Positions 34,460 to 47,153 of a stretch of DNA of 64,000 bases are shown here, piece by piece (position 1 is the stretch's first letter; each line of letters begins with the position of its first letter). This stretch comes from Nemania diffusa. Its lineage: Eukaryota; Ascomycota; Sordariomycetes; Xylariales; Xylariaceae. The stretch spans positions 4,308,501 through 4,372,500 of the forward strand of contig JBBPUQ010000003.1 in the NCBI GenBank assembly GCA_038501195.1, given 5' to 3'. The notes beneath the pieces were generated by a model. The model did no database searches and was not told the origin of the DNA. It worked only from the letters and a program-made list of their open reading frames with translations. The position numbers and the translations under genes are program-made.

Positions 34460-37400
34460 AGAGGCACTCTTTAGCCTAGTCCGACGCTCTACGGGGACGT
34501 CGAGTGTGTTGAGAGTTTGGCCAGGAAGGAAGGGGCATGCTGTTGTGGTAGGTAGCGAGGGATTGTATGTCTCTGTAGAACCATCTACTTCATACTAGAG
34601 TCTTGTAAGCATCATAAAGAGTATGAAGATTATGGCCTGCACTTACGTAGTAATAGTACCTTTGACCCATCTTGAGTCCCCCACGTCGTTCCGAACTCGT
34701 AGGCAGGTCGCCGTCACAGATGACCTTGTCGAAGTTGTGGCACCCCCGCCATTCGCCTTGGTGACGTCGAGAATCGCGTTCCATTTTGTGATGTTTGCTG
34801 AAGTTATCCCACGACCCAAGCAGTTGAACGGACAGGACCGAAGGGTGTGTTTGTCTGGGGAACCAGTCAGTTTTTATTTGTTTGGCCAGCTGAACGGGTT
34901 GGGTGCAGGCGGGCTAATAAATAATAAATAGCACGGGAAAGATCGACAGATAACTCGTACAAGGTTCGGTACAGGAGAACCAAACCAAGGATTGGAAATG
35001 ATCCGTACCCCAGACACAAAGCAAAAATAGAAGGCTGAAGGGCTAATACTCTTATATATTGGGAAGGGGGGGGCAGCCTGGCAATGATTCCTGGACACTA
35101 GAAAAACAGTGCCACGCGAATAGACAGGGATACGTAGCATTCCACAATTACGTGGCAAGGGTTCAGAATGAATTGGGATGCAGGGGTCTGAGCTCGTAAT
35201 ATCAGACACTCACGTGGCTCCCTTGGCGTGGTGTAGAACTTTCTTCTTCTAGAAGGAAAAGAAGCCAACGTGAAAAAGGGCTAATTTGCACAAGTTGTGA
35301 CCTCAAGATGGACCGTGCCCCCTACCCTGTCCGTGATAGTTCAGGGTATGCCTGTAGCTACCAGATAATGAGAGAATCGGTAACAACAGCGACGAGGGTC
35401 AATGTAACAGGGAAAATTAGGCCGCAGGATAGTACGGGAGTTCCGGACAAATTTGAGAATAGGTACTCACAGCATAAATGTGAATAGCGTCGTAGTCGGA
35501 TCCATCACAAAATGAGAAAGGCCAAGCTCGGATTGACGATGGCGGTCAACTTATACCGACTTATATGAAGGATGTCGGCGTGCGCGCCGTCAACCAGTTT
35601 GCCGCCGTGTCAGGTTCGAACCACCCAAGATAGAAACAGTTGGTACGATCTCTTGAATCGTCGTCAGACGGATGCAGGTACCAGTTCGAAAGAGCAGGTA
35701 GCGAGAATAATCAAATCAGCCAATAGCGTCACGTAAACAGGGCTGACGGAAGCGCCGTAATTAGTGACGAGTTGACATGCACAAATTGGAGGTAGGGGGG
35801 TTAGCAAGGGTTGTCAGCGCTTATAAGTAGGTAAGGTATCAGAATGGGAAAGATTTCAGAGCTGACTGCTCTGCTCGAGGTTGTGGCTGAGGTCGAAACT
35901 TGATTTTAAAACTGTGATGATCTAGGTGAATGGCGTATGTCTCTCTTGATTGCTATTTTTTCTCTCTTTTTTTCTGCAGCAAATTTCATTATTAGATTCA
36001 ACGGATTGATTTGGCATTGGGTTCAATAAAAGACGGGATTTACCTATTAGTCGCAGAACTGGTGCAGCGCCGCCGACCAACTATAGCCAATCTAGCCTAG
36101 CTAGTGTACCTACTTTAGGTAGTATCGACGAATATTCCGCTAATTAGTAGCGCTGCCTTAGTTCCCAATCTTGGAACCACTGAATAAGGAAGAGAGCCTA
36201 GACTACCCAAGGTACCTAGGTAGTTTTGTTAGAGGTTGCAAATGTCGGTGTCCGCGTTACCAGCAGCTGCTTGTTTCAGGGTACTAACCTCTCTGTTCGC
36301 ACTCTATCGCAATCTCAAATGGTTGGCAGTAGGTATAGGTAGCTATACGAGCAGCTATTATAGAAGCTATAAGACTATAAGCTTTGTGGTGTACTTATGC
36401 TTATGCGTATTGATACCGGCTTCCTATCGGGTGGTGAGTGCGACGTTGATGTTCTCGAAGGTCGCGGTCGCAGTCCGAGTCCTAGATTTGACACAAACCC
36501 GCTGTGCGATTCGGATTCGGATGCTAGCAGAGTCACAGCACAGCAAAAACCAGAGTTGCAGCGGGAGCGGTAAGTGAAATTGATCGGTGTGTCTTAGAAA
36601 TGATGTGAATGAGACAGATGTTCTGTATGTACTATGAATGCTTCCGGCGGAGACCCAGTCGGTTTTGAGAAAAGCGGTGGTTTTCGCCGTCGTCGCAAGT
36701 GTCGGCACGACCACGAATGATGTTTAGCAGAGAAGGGTCCGAATGCAATACTACACAAACAACAAGCAACGCAAAGCTATTATTCGACGACATGATGCTG
36801 TGCTGCTGTTCGTCATTATCGTGCGGGTCACCTGCCTGGTCATCTTTCAGCTTCATGTTGTAAGTCTGCTTTATGGTGCGACAAGAATGGTAAGGACATT
36901 TGCAGCCCCAGCCAATGAGGGATGCTGTCTCACCAGGTGGTGGCACCTCCTAATCCGGACAATAATTTATGCAGGTCCCAATGAGGTACCACTGGTTCCC
37001 TGGTGATAGTAGCGCAAGAGATTTCTTTTTAGGGACCCCTTAGCTTATATTAGTGCAGATTAGCTCATTTCGAACTTGCACAATGAACTTGCATACGACT
37101 TACGTATAAGCATAGCAAGATCCCGCGAAATCGAAGCTACACCCGCTCTTCGTACGGATGCAGCGGTTGATGGGATACCTATCTAAATGATGAAGGCGGA
37201 CAGTAGTAGTATTGGTGCTCTTCATTCCAGTGTTGATGTCACCCTTCACCTACGACGATTAGCTTTGTACTTACTACTGTAAGTACAGCGTGATTGTCCG
37301 ATTGGGTAAAATCAAAGTAATTGTCAATTTCCTCGCTCGATCCCCGGTAAGCAGCCACGTCACGCCAGTCTTCAGTACTACCTACGTATGCGGCGTGTCA

Positions 37401-37619
37401 TAGGATTTCTATCAAGCCACAAATACATGTGCATACCGCAGCTCCCAACCCCGGACAAGGTAGATAGGCTAACCAACCAGCTGGGTTCTACGCTATTCCG
37501 GAAATATCATACCTCGTTATTAGTGTATCGAGATATTTCCGACCTACCCGATGCAGCCCTTCCGCCAGTCTATGACGTTTGCTCCAACTTGAAACTTGAT
37601 CGAACTTACACACAATAGT
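34460..37619. other. Gene-free region, 3.2 kb
   Basis: The first part is the likely promoter and leader of the minus-strand hypothetical gene. The rest has only short frames without family signatures, plus TACCTAGGTA motifs (36110, 36210) and a gtacttac-gtaagtac hairpin near 37267. Confidence 0.45.
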
Positions 37620-37912
37620 TATCTCTTTAAATGCCACTTCGGCACAGTGACTTTTTTCGACCCCCTGTTGGTTCCACATCCTCCCTGCTTAGATCAGCTA
37701 CATTGTTTAAGCATATAGATCGCAGGCGTTTAGCAGCAAATTATATATTTAACGAAGTACCTATTGATCTAGGTGATACACTTTACATGGGTATAATTAG
37801 GTGAAATCTAGGGGAAAAACGAAGTATCTTAAATCCATTGAATTCATTGGCTTATAACCCTAGTCTATTGCATATCTAAAGTCACTGTGCCGAAGCGGCA
37901 TTTAAAGAGATA
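37620..37912. mobile_element. TA-flanked MITE with 33-bp terminal inverted repeats
   Basis: Left arm 37622-37654 (TCTCTTTAAATGCC...) and right arm 37878-37910 are reverse complements with one mismatch. TA dinucleotides flank both ends (37620-37621 and 37911-37912), as expected for target duplication by Tc1/mariner-type transposases. The element is 289 bp between the TAs and does not code for a protein. The outer sequence resembles the left edge of the relic at 7498. Confidence 0.8.
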
Positions 37913-40900
37913 CTGCGTAAGAGCCGAAGTATCCATAGCCAGCACAATCAGAATGCTCACTCTAAGTATAAATCCATAGCTCTGAAATCTCACTACATGT
38001 ATACATCAAGACAAGAAACAATAATAAGCCGTAAGGCATTTCCGAGCAGCCGAGATAACAAGCGACCGCCCCGGAATCTCACTAACGGATACTCTACGCT
38101 AGAAGAGAAGGGCTGAAGATCCAAGGCCGAAACAAAAGAAACTCAGCAGCAAAAGACCATCCTTATAAACTTAGTGTCCCCAGTCTTGTAAATAGTGTGT
38201 TCGCATATAGCCAAATATCTGACGTTCGGGGATTTATTCAGTGGGTCAACAATATGCTGGGGGGGAAACCCGAAGCTCTGGAACTCTCATCGGTGGCTTG
38301 CTTACCTCCAACAGGCTCTTCAGCTCCCCGTTATCATGCACGCAGTCGCTAGCCAGCAAGACGATTGTCCGAAGGATCGTGAAGTTCGTTCGCGAACGTG
38401 CGGATGAAGGGATGCACGACAACAATCGCGATTCGACGATGCCAGTTCTCGTCGGCTCCGTGTGGGGGTGGGCCGCTTCCGACCAGACCATCTTTAGGTA
38501 CTCTGTATGTAGGTATGTAAGTATGATTACCTAGCGTGCTAGTGTAAAGTGTAATACCTAAATGATGTTATCGACGAGCGCCACCGATATAGTTCCGGCA
38601 AAGTCCACGTGCTGGTTACCACTGTCTCGGGCATCTCAGAAACATGTGTTGTACTACCTACTACTGCGTAAGCATCCCTTACAGTAGGCAATCTTGTGAT
38701 TGAAAATCAATTAGGTATGTACTACTTAAATCAGTAGCATCGTTGCACAGCGGCAGCTTCGGGCATGAAGCATTGACCGATTGATCCCAGCGACAGTTGT
38801 AAACATTTACATCCGAGATATCCTTCAACTACGCTAACAAGTACACTATGTATATTAGCGTGCTAGTAAAATCCAAACAAGTGAGCAGGCATCCCGAAAG
38901 AACTCCATAGAAACTACCCAGTAAGGCAACAATTGCCTCACGATCTCACGCGTGACACAAATGCTGAAGAGTCTTGGCACAGCCACCTAGCCCTTGTGCC
39001 GATTTATGCAGAAGCGGCGTATTCCACGTGCCGCTACGCGTGTTGCTAGGTCAACAAGCTAGCTAGGAGCTGAGTTACGAGCTGAAACGAGAGGCGTGCC
39101 TGTCAGCTTACATTGCTAGACCCGAATATTGGGGACCTGTGATCGCTCACTACGACACGTGTAGAGGTTTATTATTGTATGCGTGGCTGCGGCACAAATT
39201 ATTAGACTACCTCATTTAGTAGGGATCAGAGTTGTTAATTAGCAGGCTTATATAATTACCTATTACCTTTTCGACACTGCTACACAGAGTACTCCACTAG
39301 CTTCTAGCTACCTACCTAGTGTCCTGCGTAGTGTTTAGACTAAATAACCGCCATCTCATGCGTATGCGTACATAGTGTGTAGAAGGATCTAGGTATATAC
39401 ATAACACTTCGCTTCTTTCGTACGGTTTCGTATTTTTAAGCTCTTGCTTTGACCTCCATCGGAGCACACCGTTCGTTCCGTACTGGAGCGATGCGCTCGG
39501 GCATCATCTGACGTGGTGTTTCAGCAATGTCGGCTCCTTTAAACACCCTATTCTGTGTAAGGAGCTAATTTACACCGCTTTGCCTAATAAACTGCTAGCG
39601 ACTCATGGGAGAACAAGAATTGCACGATTATCGGCAGTCAATGAGTCTAGACCGTGTGGTCGAAAAAATACCCAAAAGTTAGTCGTCATCATAACCCCCA
39701 CAATTATGTTTCAGCGCGTCTTTCTCTCGTCTTTTGAGCTTTCTATCTTAATTCGCCTAAAATAACTACATACGAGAGCCTATTACTGCGTAGGCACACT
39801 ACGGTAGATTAAAGACCCGCAAATCGCGCAAGGAGAAGCCCTGCGCAGATCGTGGGCTGTGGGGACAAGAACGAGGAGCCGACGTCGTGAAAAACTTGGG
39901 ACAACGGTTTTTTACGCTTCACGTCGGCCAGAAAGAGCAAGCTTTCCTCGACTGCCGATGGCGAAAGAAGAGATTCGTACACTTCAATAGAAACTGCTCG
40001 TTGATTTGCAGTTACAGATTGTTCTTTGCATAGTACTACCTATTATAAGTAAACTGGTGAAACTACGTAGTCTACCCTCTCGATTACATAGCTATGTATG
40101 TAACAGCTTCTCTCCACTATATTAGCTAGGTTTAGAAAGGCAGAAATTTTACGATTGGTCATTAAACTACTCAGGGTATTACCGTCATACTGTATAACAA
40201 CGCTATTTTGATGTCTCAAATTTGCGGCCGCTAGAGACTAGCCAAACTTTTTTTTCTATCTAGCATCGGTAGTATAAATCAATGTCCACGTAAAAATCTG
40301 AGCGACGGACCTTAGCTTCTAAAGCATATCGAAGAGCAGACCATTCTAGGAATAGTCTAACAATCAGGAAATATATACATAGTATGTAGATGCGGTTTCC
40401 CTGTTATTGCCCGCTTTTTCTGTTTAAACTCACAGCCTGTAAGCCACTCACACGTCCAAGAAAATTTAAAGTTAATAACTTGTAGCTCAGGGCATGTATC
40501 TCGCTACTGTATTGAAGAATGAGAATTCATCAGAGTTTAAAAGCAATAATGAAGAAGGGCTATAAGGATAACCAAACTATGTTAAGTTTGATGCAGATGT
40601 AGATATTAGACCATGAGCAAAAGACCTACAGTACGAAAACTTGTGGTTCACGCCTGTTGGGGGGTGTTGTCCCGGAGTGAATAGGAGGCCTACAAGCAGC
40701 TAGTCGAAAGGGCGAAGTATAAGGCTTAATAAAAGGATTAATGGGTCCTTAAAGGTACCAGAAGTCATATATAGCCAAACCTTACTACATTATAAGGCCT
40801 GGTTACTTTATCACTTGACAACGCTAGAAATAGCTTATTACAATATACTCGCTTAACTGCTTAAATAATAATATTAGTATAATGAATGGTATAAACTACC

Positions 40901-41246
40901 AGGTATGGAAAGATGTTCCACTAAGTTGATAAATTGAAACGTTGTGTTGTAGCATTCTGTCCCCCTGCGTAAATGTTCCTTCCATTGACTTTCGTGATAT
41001 ATCTATGATTTCTTGATATGAAGAATCATATATGAAAGACAAATCTCCTCGTGATAAGCATTTTGAAAGTGACTGTGCAGAACCACCCATCTTTATTTAG
41101 TATGGTCGAACGTGTCATCACATACTGCTCAAATAAACGTGCCATTTCATCCTGGTTCCTAATCTTGAGGTATTGGCAATTAACCCTCAACAGTGCCGTG
41201 AGAGAAGTACCTTGCCTTAGCTCGATAGTCGAAACATTCATTAGCC
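37913..41246. other. Gene-free region, 3.3 kb
   Basis: Short frames only. The frame 41026-41250 (-) abuts the stop of the UstYa-like gene but has no recognisable domain. Contains many short TACTGTAAGTA/TACCTA-type motifs and stop-rich AT sequence. Nothing else is seen. Confidence 0.45.
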
Positions 41247-42183
41247 TCACCCAATAAACGTCTTCTGCGGTATTTTAGATGCTGCATTCTCAGCAGCCCA
41301 TTGTTTTAGAGCATCAAAGTTGTTACACACGTGGTGTGCACCATCTGTCATTGAATTGTTACCTTCCAGTGTTGAGTCGGCAGCGCACAAAAGGCCTTGT
41401 CGTATATAATCGAAGCAATCTCAAGCAAGGTCAGTAAAGGCTGCATCATGCTCTACAATGATTTTCTTACGTGCTAAATGATTGTCGTCAAAGGGAAAGG
41501 TATCGTCACCTAGACGAGCGGCGGAAAAGGCGCGTATGAGATGAGACTAGAAAATAATAAGACTAAGCTTTGCAGACAAGCGGACGACTTCTGGCCACTC
41601 ACCAAGCAGTGGAGTTGGTGAAAGACTGTGATCATGTACTTATTGTCTCCTGGATCAAAACGTCGAGGGGGTGGAAGATTGTGCTCTTCTGGGTTGGGGA
41701 TATCAATGAACCCCCTGCTAGGTACTAGGCTTTCGGTAAGTAACGAGACTCCGGACAGATATGAACACTTACAAGGAACTAGTCTGAAGAGCCAGTCCTT
41801 CATTATACGATCCCGAAGCTCTGGGTCCCCAAACATCTGGGGATGTACAAAGCTTCTGTCAGGCTCCCAATCCCAGAACGTATCAACTTGAACAACTGTT
41901 TCGGCGAGACGTCAGACAACATTTCATTTCAATCGGACAAGTACTAACATTTCGGTACCACGGTCGTGATCTTCACCTCGGACTTTCCAGCTCCCCCGAT
42001 CCCCCCGAAGAATAACATGGTTACGAGAATAACAATGGTGCCAATTAGGAGAGTATCAAATAGGCCGTGGGAAATCTGCCGCCAACAATGGCCTTTAGTG
42101 CGCCGCCTGAGGGGGTTCACACCCTTCAGATCCTCCTCAGTCAATAGCGCGAGGTCTTCACTCGGAGTTCGGGATCCGTCCAT
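41247..42183 (-). CDS. UstYa-family (DUF3328) oxidase-like protein
   Basis: Five short exons on the minus strand, 42183-41949, 41895-41773, 41724-41603, 41546-41471 and 41419-41247, total 729 bp and 242 aa with all phases matched. Intron 2 is 48 bp and lacks a stop, so a plain ORF reads through it. Residues 44-63 are one membrane helix (LLIGTIVILVTMLFFGG) after a basic segment. Both diagnostic HxxHC motifs are present, FHQLHCL (about 155-159) and HLAHC (about 183-187). The second is rebuilt across intron 4. These are followed by the typical YIRQGLLCAADSTLE. UstYa proteins modify peptides or other metabolites in fungal pathways such as ustiloxin and cyclochlorotine. Neighbours are a broken Gfo/Idh oxidoreductase and a flavin monooxygenase. 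No precursor peptide is visible, so the substrate is unknown. Confidence 0.9.
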
Positions 42184-43439
42184 TGTAAATCTGGGTCGGC
42201 AATGCAACAAATCAACATGGACGGTGTAACCGGGCTCGTGGGCTAGTTATATAAATTCCAGCGTCCAAATCACAGGAAGCATCAAGGGAGCAATCGGGGC
42301 CTTCAAGTCTGTGGGTTTCCTCAAGGGATAAGCCTACATCGGCAATTGCCGAACGCTGGCGCAAGCTGTGTGTTGTATGCAACCATCGTCACAAGTCAAC
42401 CTGGCCCTGATGGTTCAGTGTAAGACGAAACGAAACGTCCTTACTCCTCTATATGCGGGAGCGTCATCGTGCAGATTCTTTTTCAGTCATTCATTCAGTT
42501 CTGTTACGCAAAGCACAGTAATCTCCGCGGAGTGTAATATGCTTTCGAGGTAGGGCAATGATGTGCATGCTATACGAGACATGGAGGTTCGTTTCGTTCT
42601 CAAGAGCATTGACCTCTCATCGAGTAATCAAGTTACCACGTTTTGAAAATGTACTTGCCCAGTCATGCACGCTTACATGCTAGTGTATAATCATACATCA
42701 TGTAGGTCCTGACTCCTGACTCAATCACTCTACATCTCACTTCACGATCTACCTAGCTCAGATTAATACCGATACACACCGGTGTGGATAAGTACCCAAC
42801 TTTCTAGGTACGCACTTCAAATAATCTAGCGTGACCCGTAAGCATACCTGCCAGTGACCATCAGGCGCCATGGAGTGTGAGACTTGCATGCTACTGGGAG
42901 TTCCCCGCACGATGGCTATGAGGGCTCGACGTCAGGGGGACGAAGTGGGATTGCGGAAGTAGACGTTGAAATATTAGAGGGTGGGTGTAGCACGGGGTGA
43001 GGAGATCAAGATCAAGTCAATGCATACCTAGATTAAAATGGTGATGAGACTATCACCTAGCTCTTTGAACCCAGCTGCATCTTGACTAATTACTATGTAT
43101 ATAGTAATAATCGTGTGTCTTCCTCTGTGTCACCGGATCTTCTGCCTCAATCTTCGCTACGCTGGATCCTGACACTTGAGCACTAGCAATGCGTTTCCTA
43201 ACTAGCCTGGCCGAGAAGACTTTTCTGATACATTGTAGCTTAGTGCGGATGGTTCGGGCCTGGCGGTCTTGCTCGCTCCTCACGGCATTGCTAAGCATCT
43301 CAAATATGGCTCAAACTTATAAGTTATCACAGTAGAATTTAGTTGCATATCTACTAGAGAAAGCTGCGCAAAATAGAAATACAATGTGTTTCGTGCTTGG
43401 TAAATTCAGCTTTGTAGTCACTAGTCTACTTCAGATATT
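42184..43439. other. Intergenic between UstYa-like gene and pseudogene
   Basis: Promoter side of the UstYa-like gene. A 70-codon minus frame at 43086-43298 (Arg/Lys-rich) has no family match I know. No RiPP precursor with repeated Kex2-type cores is seen in any frame. Confidence 0.45.
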
Positions 43440-44130
43440 CAGTAATATAGGACTATGGGTATGATAGTGAAGCTTCCTCAACCTCAGCAAAACCGTCGGT
43501 GCCGTTGATAGTGACTGCAATTTGCGACGTACTATTTTCCCGCTGCGTCGACGATGGACTATACCATAGCGGCTACTGTCATTATAGCAAACGTTATTGT
43601 AGTAGCCGATCAAGCTCATCATGACTTCGATGCCGTTGATGAACGACGGCGCGGCCAAGGTCCTAGGTTTCTCCTTATTCGACGAATGACCAGGTTCCAA
43701 GGGTAGGATGGCCTACGATAAAATGAGTAAACGCTAATATCTAGGAGGGATCCGACTCCGAGTTCCATATCCTTGAGCCGCGAAGTAGACGGCAGCCCTA
43801 GCATATCAAGGCATATTTGGAAGTCCAACGTAGTCCTCAATGCCTCGCCGATAACATTATATTGAAATAGTATTTTCCTTAGCTCGGCAAACATGGCCTG
43901 TGCCGGAGCCATAAAGCCTTAGTGATATAGACACCTTTCCGGCGAGCGGCAATAAAGACCTCCCGGGTCTCTCTAGCGTTAATGGTAAAAGGCTTCTCGC
44001 AAAGCACATTCTTGCCCGCCGCGATCGCTGCCAGGAAGCCGCGCTTAAATGATCACATCGTTTGAATGTAGCGGATTAACATGAATATGCGTCACCAAAA
44101 GATAATCCGAATTACCTTAGAGCTAGCTAT
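43440..44130 (-). pseudogene. Broken Gfo/Idh/MocA oxidoreductase (dihydrodiol/xylose dehydrogenase-like)
   Basis: Pieces of one NAD(P)-dependent oxidoreductase lie in order on the minus strand but in different frames. THIHVNPLHSNDVI (about 44100-44055) is followed by AAIAAGKNVLCEKPFTIN with the family's EKP motif (about 44030-43975). After it comes FAELRKILFQYNVIGEALRT and LKDMELGVGSLLDISVYS (about 43900-43725), and then INGIEVMMSLIGYYNN (about 43630-43590). At least three frame changes or stops separate them. The Rossmann GxGxxG start is not found upstream. The intact enzyme would be about 350-400 aa. It sits between the UstYa-like gene and the monooxygenase, so it may be a dead member of the same pathway. 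Confidence 0.75.
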
Positions 44131-44350
44131 ATATACTATATGACCATCAGATAAATAGTAGTTGTCTGCTCTGTATACACTTGATGGAGAATCGAACTCT
44201 TCAAAATTAGCGTCTGTGAGGAATTCATTGACATCTACACCCTAACTATCTTAAGAGAGTTATAGAGTGCCGGTTTGGTACGTCTCGCTGGAGAAAATCT
44301 GATGCTGAATCAAGTGGTATCTGTGTACTATTGTGTACCCCTCGCTATGT

Positions 44351-46318
44351 CTAGTGAGAAAATGGTCTCTTTTTGTACTTCAGGTCCTCTTCAGGCTTCC
44401 CAGGCATAGGGACATGCTGGAATTCAGTCTCAAGATACCAAGCAGGGTCGCCTCCGTATTCGCCCTGGTCATTGCATTTAGTATGCGTAATACTCCATCC
44501 GTTTCCTAACCATTTCAACTTATTGGCTCCGCTTGGAACACTTTCCCAGTCATAATCCTCCCATCTAGGAGCTCGGAGAGCTTCTAATGCATGTAGCGTG
44601 CTGCCAGGCCACAGGCCGGTAATTCGATCACCTTTTCCGCCCCCACTCTTGTACCAAGATTTGCAGTGGTCGGTGTACACTGTAGTCTTAAAGTAAGAAC
44701 TACAGTATTCAGCCCAATCTGAAACTCGCTGTTGTTTTATTTCCATGGATGCGTAGTCTTCTTTCTGCAGTTTCCTGATGCATTTCACGACATAATCTCC
44801 TTGGGTCTCGAGTATCATGGTGAACGACCCAGTACCAACTGCAGAATTAGGACCCCCCATCATGAAAAAGTTCGGAAACCCATCGACCGCAAGTGATAAA
44901 TATGCCTCAGGATGTGGTTTAAAACGTGTATCCAACGAAATCCCATTCCGGCCCTGGATTGAGAAAGGAGGTACGCCTGATATACTGAAACCAGTTGCAC
45001 AGACGAGACAGTCAAGATCTACTTGTCTGCCGCTCTGCAGTAAAATACTGCGCGGGTTCACCTCGATGATGTGCTCCGTAATAAAGTCTACGTTTGACTG
45101 AGTCAACGCCTCAAGATATCCTAGTCCAGGCGTTATCCGTTTACAACCAATAGCAAAGGAGGGTACGAGAAATTCCGCAATGTCGGGCCTCGAGGCTAAG
45201 TGTTTTCTCATCGTAGCGCGAGTCCTTTCGGATACGATACGCTGCATATCATGACCTCTCATGGAAACAGCATGAACAGCGTTACCATCTTGCTCGATTG
45301 CTTTTCGAAAAGTGTAAAGCTTTTCCGGGCTGTTTGCGAATTCTTCTCTTTGGCTGTCTGAGACTGCACCTATGGCGTTAAGGAATCGAACATCTGAGCG
45401 CTGAGAGCTGGACTTACATTCAAGAGTTTGAGGGTCTAACCCCAACTTGTGCATGATATCTATAATAGTCAGCTATTCGGCATTCTATATCTGAAACCCG
45501 AATATCGGAGGTAAGTGGTAGCGGATCTAACGCTACAGTATTTACTTACTATCGCCGAATGGGCTTGTGATCCACGTTTTGCTCCGAACGAAACATGAAA
45601 GCTTTGCTCCGTCAATCTTTTGGAGCACTGGCACAATCTGAATAGCACTTGAACCGTTTCCAATCACGCCAATGCGATTATTCTTGAAATCGAAGCCTTC
45701 ATTCCATGATGCCGAGTGCATAATTTGTCCACTGAAGGTCCCAAGCCCGGGAACATCTGGCCATGATGGAACGCTGAAATACCCAGTGGCTGCAATCAAT
45801 ACATCAGCTTCATCGTCAATGAGCTTACCACTTTGATGGCTGCGTATCTTGAGATACCATTTCATGGTCTTTGCGTTCCAATTACAGTTCTCTACTTCGT
45901 GCTCAAGACTGACGAAACGCATAACCCCATACTTGTGAGCAACATTCTGGAGGTAAGCTTGAATCTCTGGTTGAGAGGCATAGAAAGATGACCAGCCGGG
46001 ATTAGGATCAAATGAATATTGATAGCTGGATGAGGGGATGTCACAGGCGCATCCTAATCAATAGTAAGTTCCTGGCAGACATCGCAAGACGACGCAAGGG
46101 AGGGACATACCAGGGTACCTATTGACCCACCATGTTCCGCCTACACCTCCGTTCTTCTCATAGATCCGTAGATCCACATTGCGCAATCGCTGAGAAACCC
46201 TGATACCTAGGTAGATTCCTGAGTAACCAGCACCTATCACACAGATCTTTAATCGGCGGTGATTCTCTATAGGCTCATCTTTCAGTACCAAGCTGGAGGG
46301 AAGGCGATCGAGAGCCAT
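44351..46318 (-). CDS. Baeyer-Villiger-type FAD/NADPH monooxygenase
   Basis: Exons on the minus strand are 46318-46111, 46053-45550, 45459-45418 and 45369-44351; they total 1,773 bp and 590 aa with all phases closing. The third intron (45370-45417) is 48 bp, stop-free and has clear gtaagt, ttaac and catag signals. Removing it restores a normal sequence (TLECAVSDSQREEF). The FAD Rossmann motif GAGYSG is at 29-34. RYPGCACDIPS follows, then the class fingerprint FSGQIMHSASW (FxGxxxHxxxW) and the NADPH Rossmann GNGSSAIQ. Conserved CATGF and FMMGGPNS lie further on. The enzyme inserts one oxygen next to a carbonyl; N- or S-oxidation is also possible. In fungi such enzymes are common tailoring steps or steroid/ketone degraders. 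Upstream is a short unknown fragment. Confidence 0.92.
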
Positions 46319-46456
46319 CTCTGGTACCTAGCGAGGAATGGAAAAAACGCGAGGAGGATATGAAGCTCAGTTAAGATATTTTGCAACCTATTGTTTTGCC
46401 CTCACTTAGGACATAATATACAGATCTCGGTACTATACAAGCAATTCATCATGAAC

Positions 46457-46660
46457 TTAAATACAATATTTCAGGTGCTCAGGGCGTTTCTCAACAAAAC
46501 GAGGCAATGGGCTAATACCCTTTAGCCATGGTTGCTTATTATCCACCGTAAGCTGTTGGAGGAGGTCGGGAAATGCGATGCAAAGCCATAGCCACGTTTT
46601 GCTAATATCTCCTAGTTTGAGAGGCTCTTCCCGAAGCTGTTGATAGTTGTACTGTGTACA
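46457..46660 (-). other. Possible coding fragment of unknown identity
   Basis: A 68-codon minus-strand stretch (YNYQQLREEPLKLGD... PLPRFVEKRPEHLKY) has protein-like composition. A potential splice acceptor (tacacag) lies just upstream, but there is no convincing upstream exon. It may be the last exon of a lost gene next to the monooxygenase. I do not recognise the family. Confidence 0.25.
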
Positions 46661-47153
46661 GCACAGCACATGGATATTACCTCGTAATCAGCTGAACGTG
46701 AAACTTCTCATTACTACTTACTAGACCTAAGAGAAATCATGTAACTTTGTTGCTACGTTCTTGTCACACTGCATGGGCGAAGAAAACTATGCTTGGTAAT
46801 CTTGTTCGAGCTGAGTGTGCCTAGGATTGCGGTGTTGTAGAAGGGAAGTTGCACGATGGTTCCCTGAACCCTGTAGAGCAACCAAAGAAAGATTTTCTTG
46901 GTAATCTTGCAGGTTCAATGCGACCGCGACTACTACGCAATAGTGGTGTGAGCGGGTGTTATACCATGTTAGGTTTAGTGTTAACTTGGCCGTTTCTCAA
47001 AATCCGAGGCGACGGCTATCAGGCCCACGGGTAGATCCAAAGCGAACTCTATCTCATTAACTGTGGCTGACAAGTGGGGTAACAAGGTTTTTTGCATATA
47101 AGATAAGTATACTAATGAAAGTGTTATCTAAGACGAATATTAATGCTTTATTG
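46661..47153. other. Intergenic, no gene seen
   Basis: About 490 bases between the unknown fragment and the RIP-scarred MITE. No coding signal or repeat was found. Confidence 0.4.
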
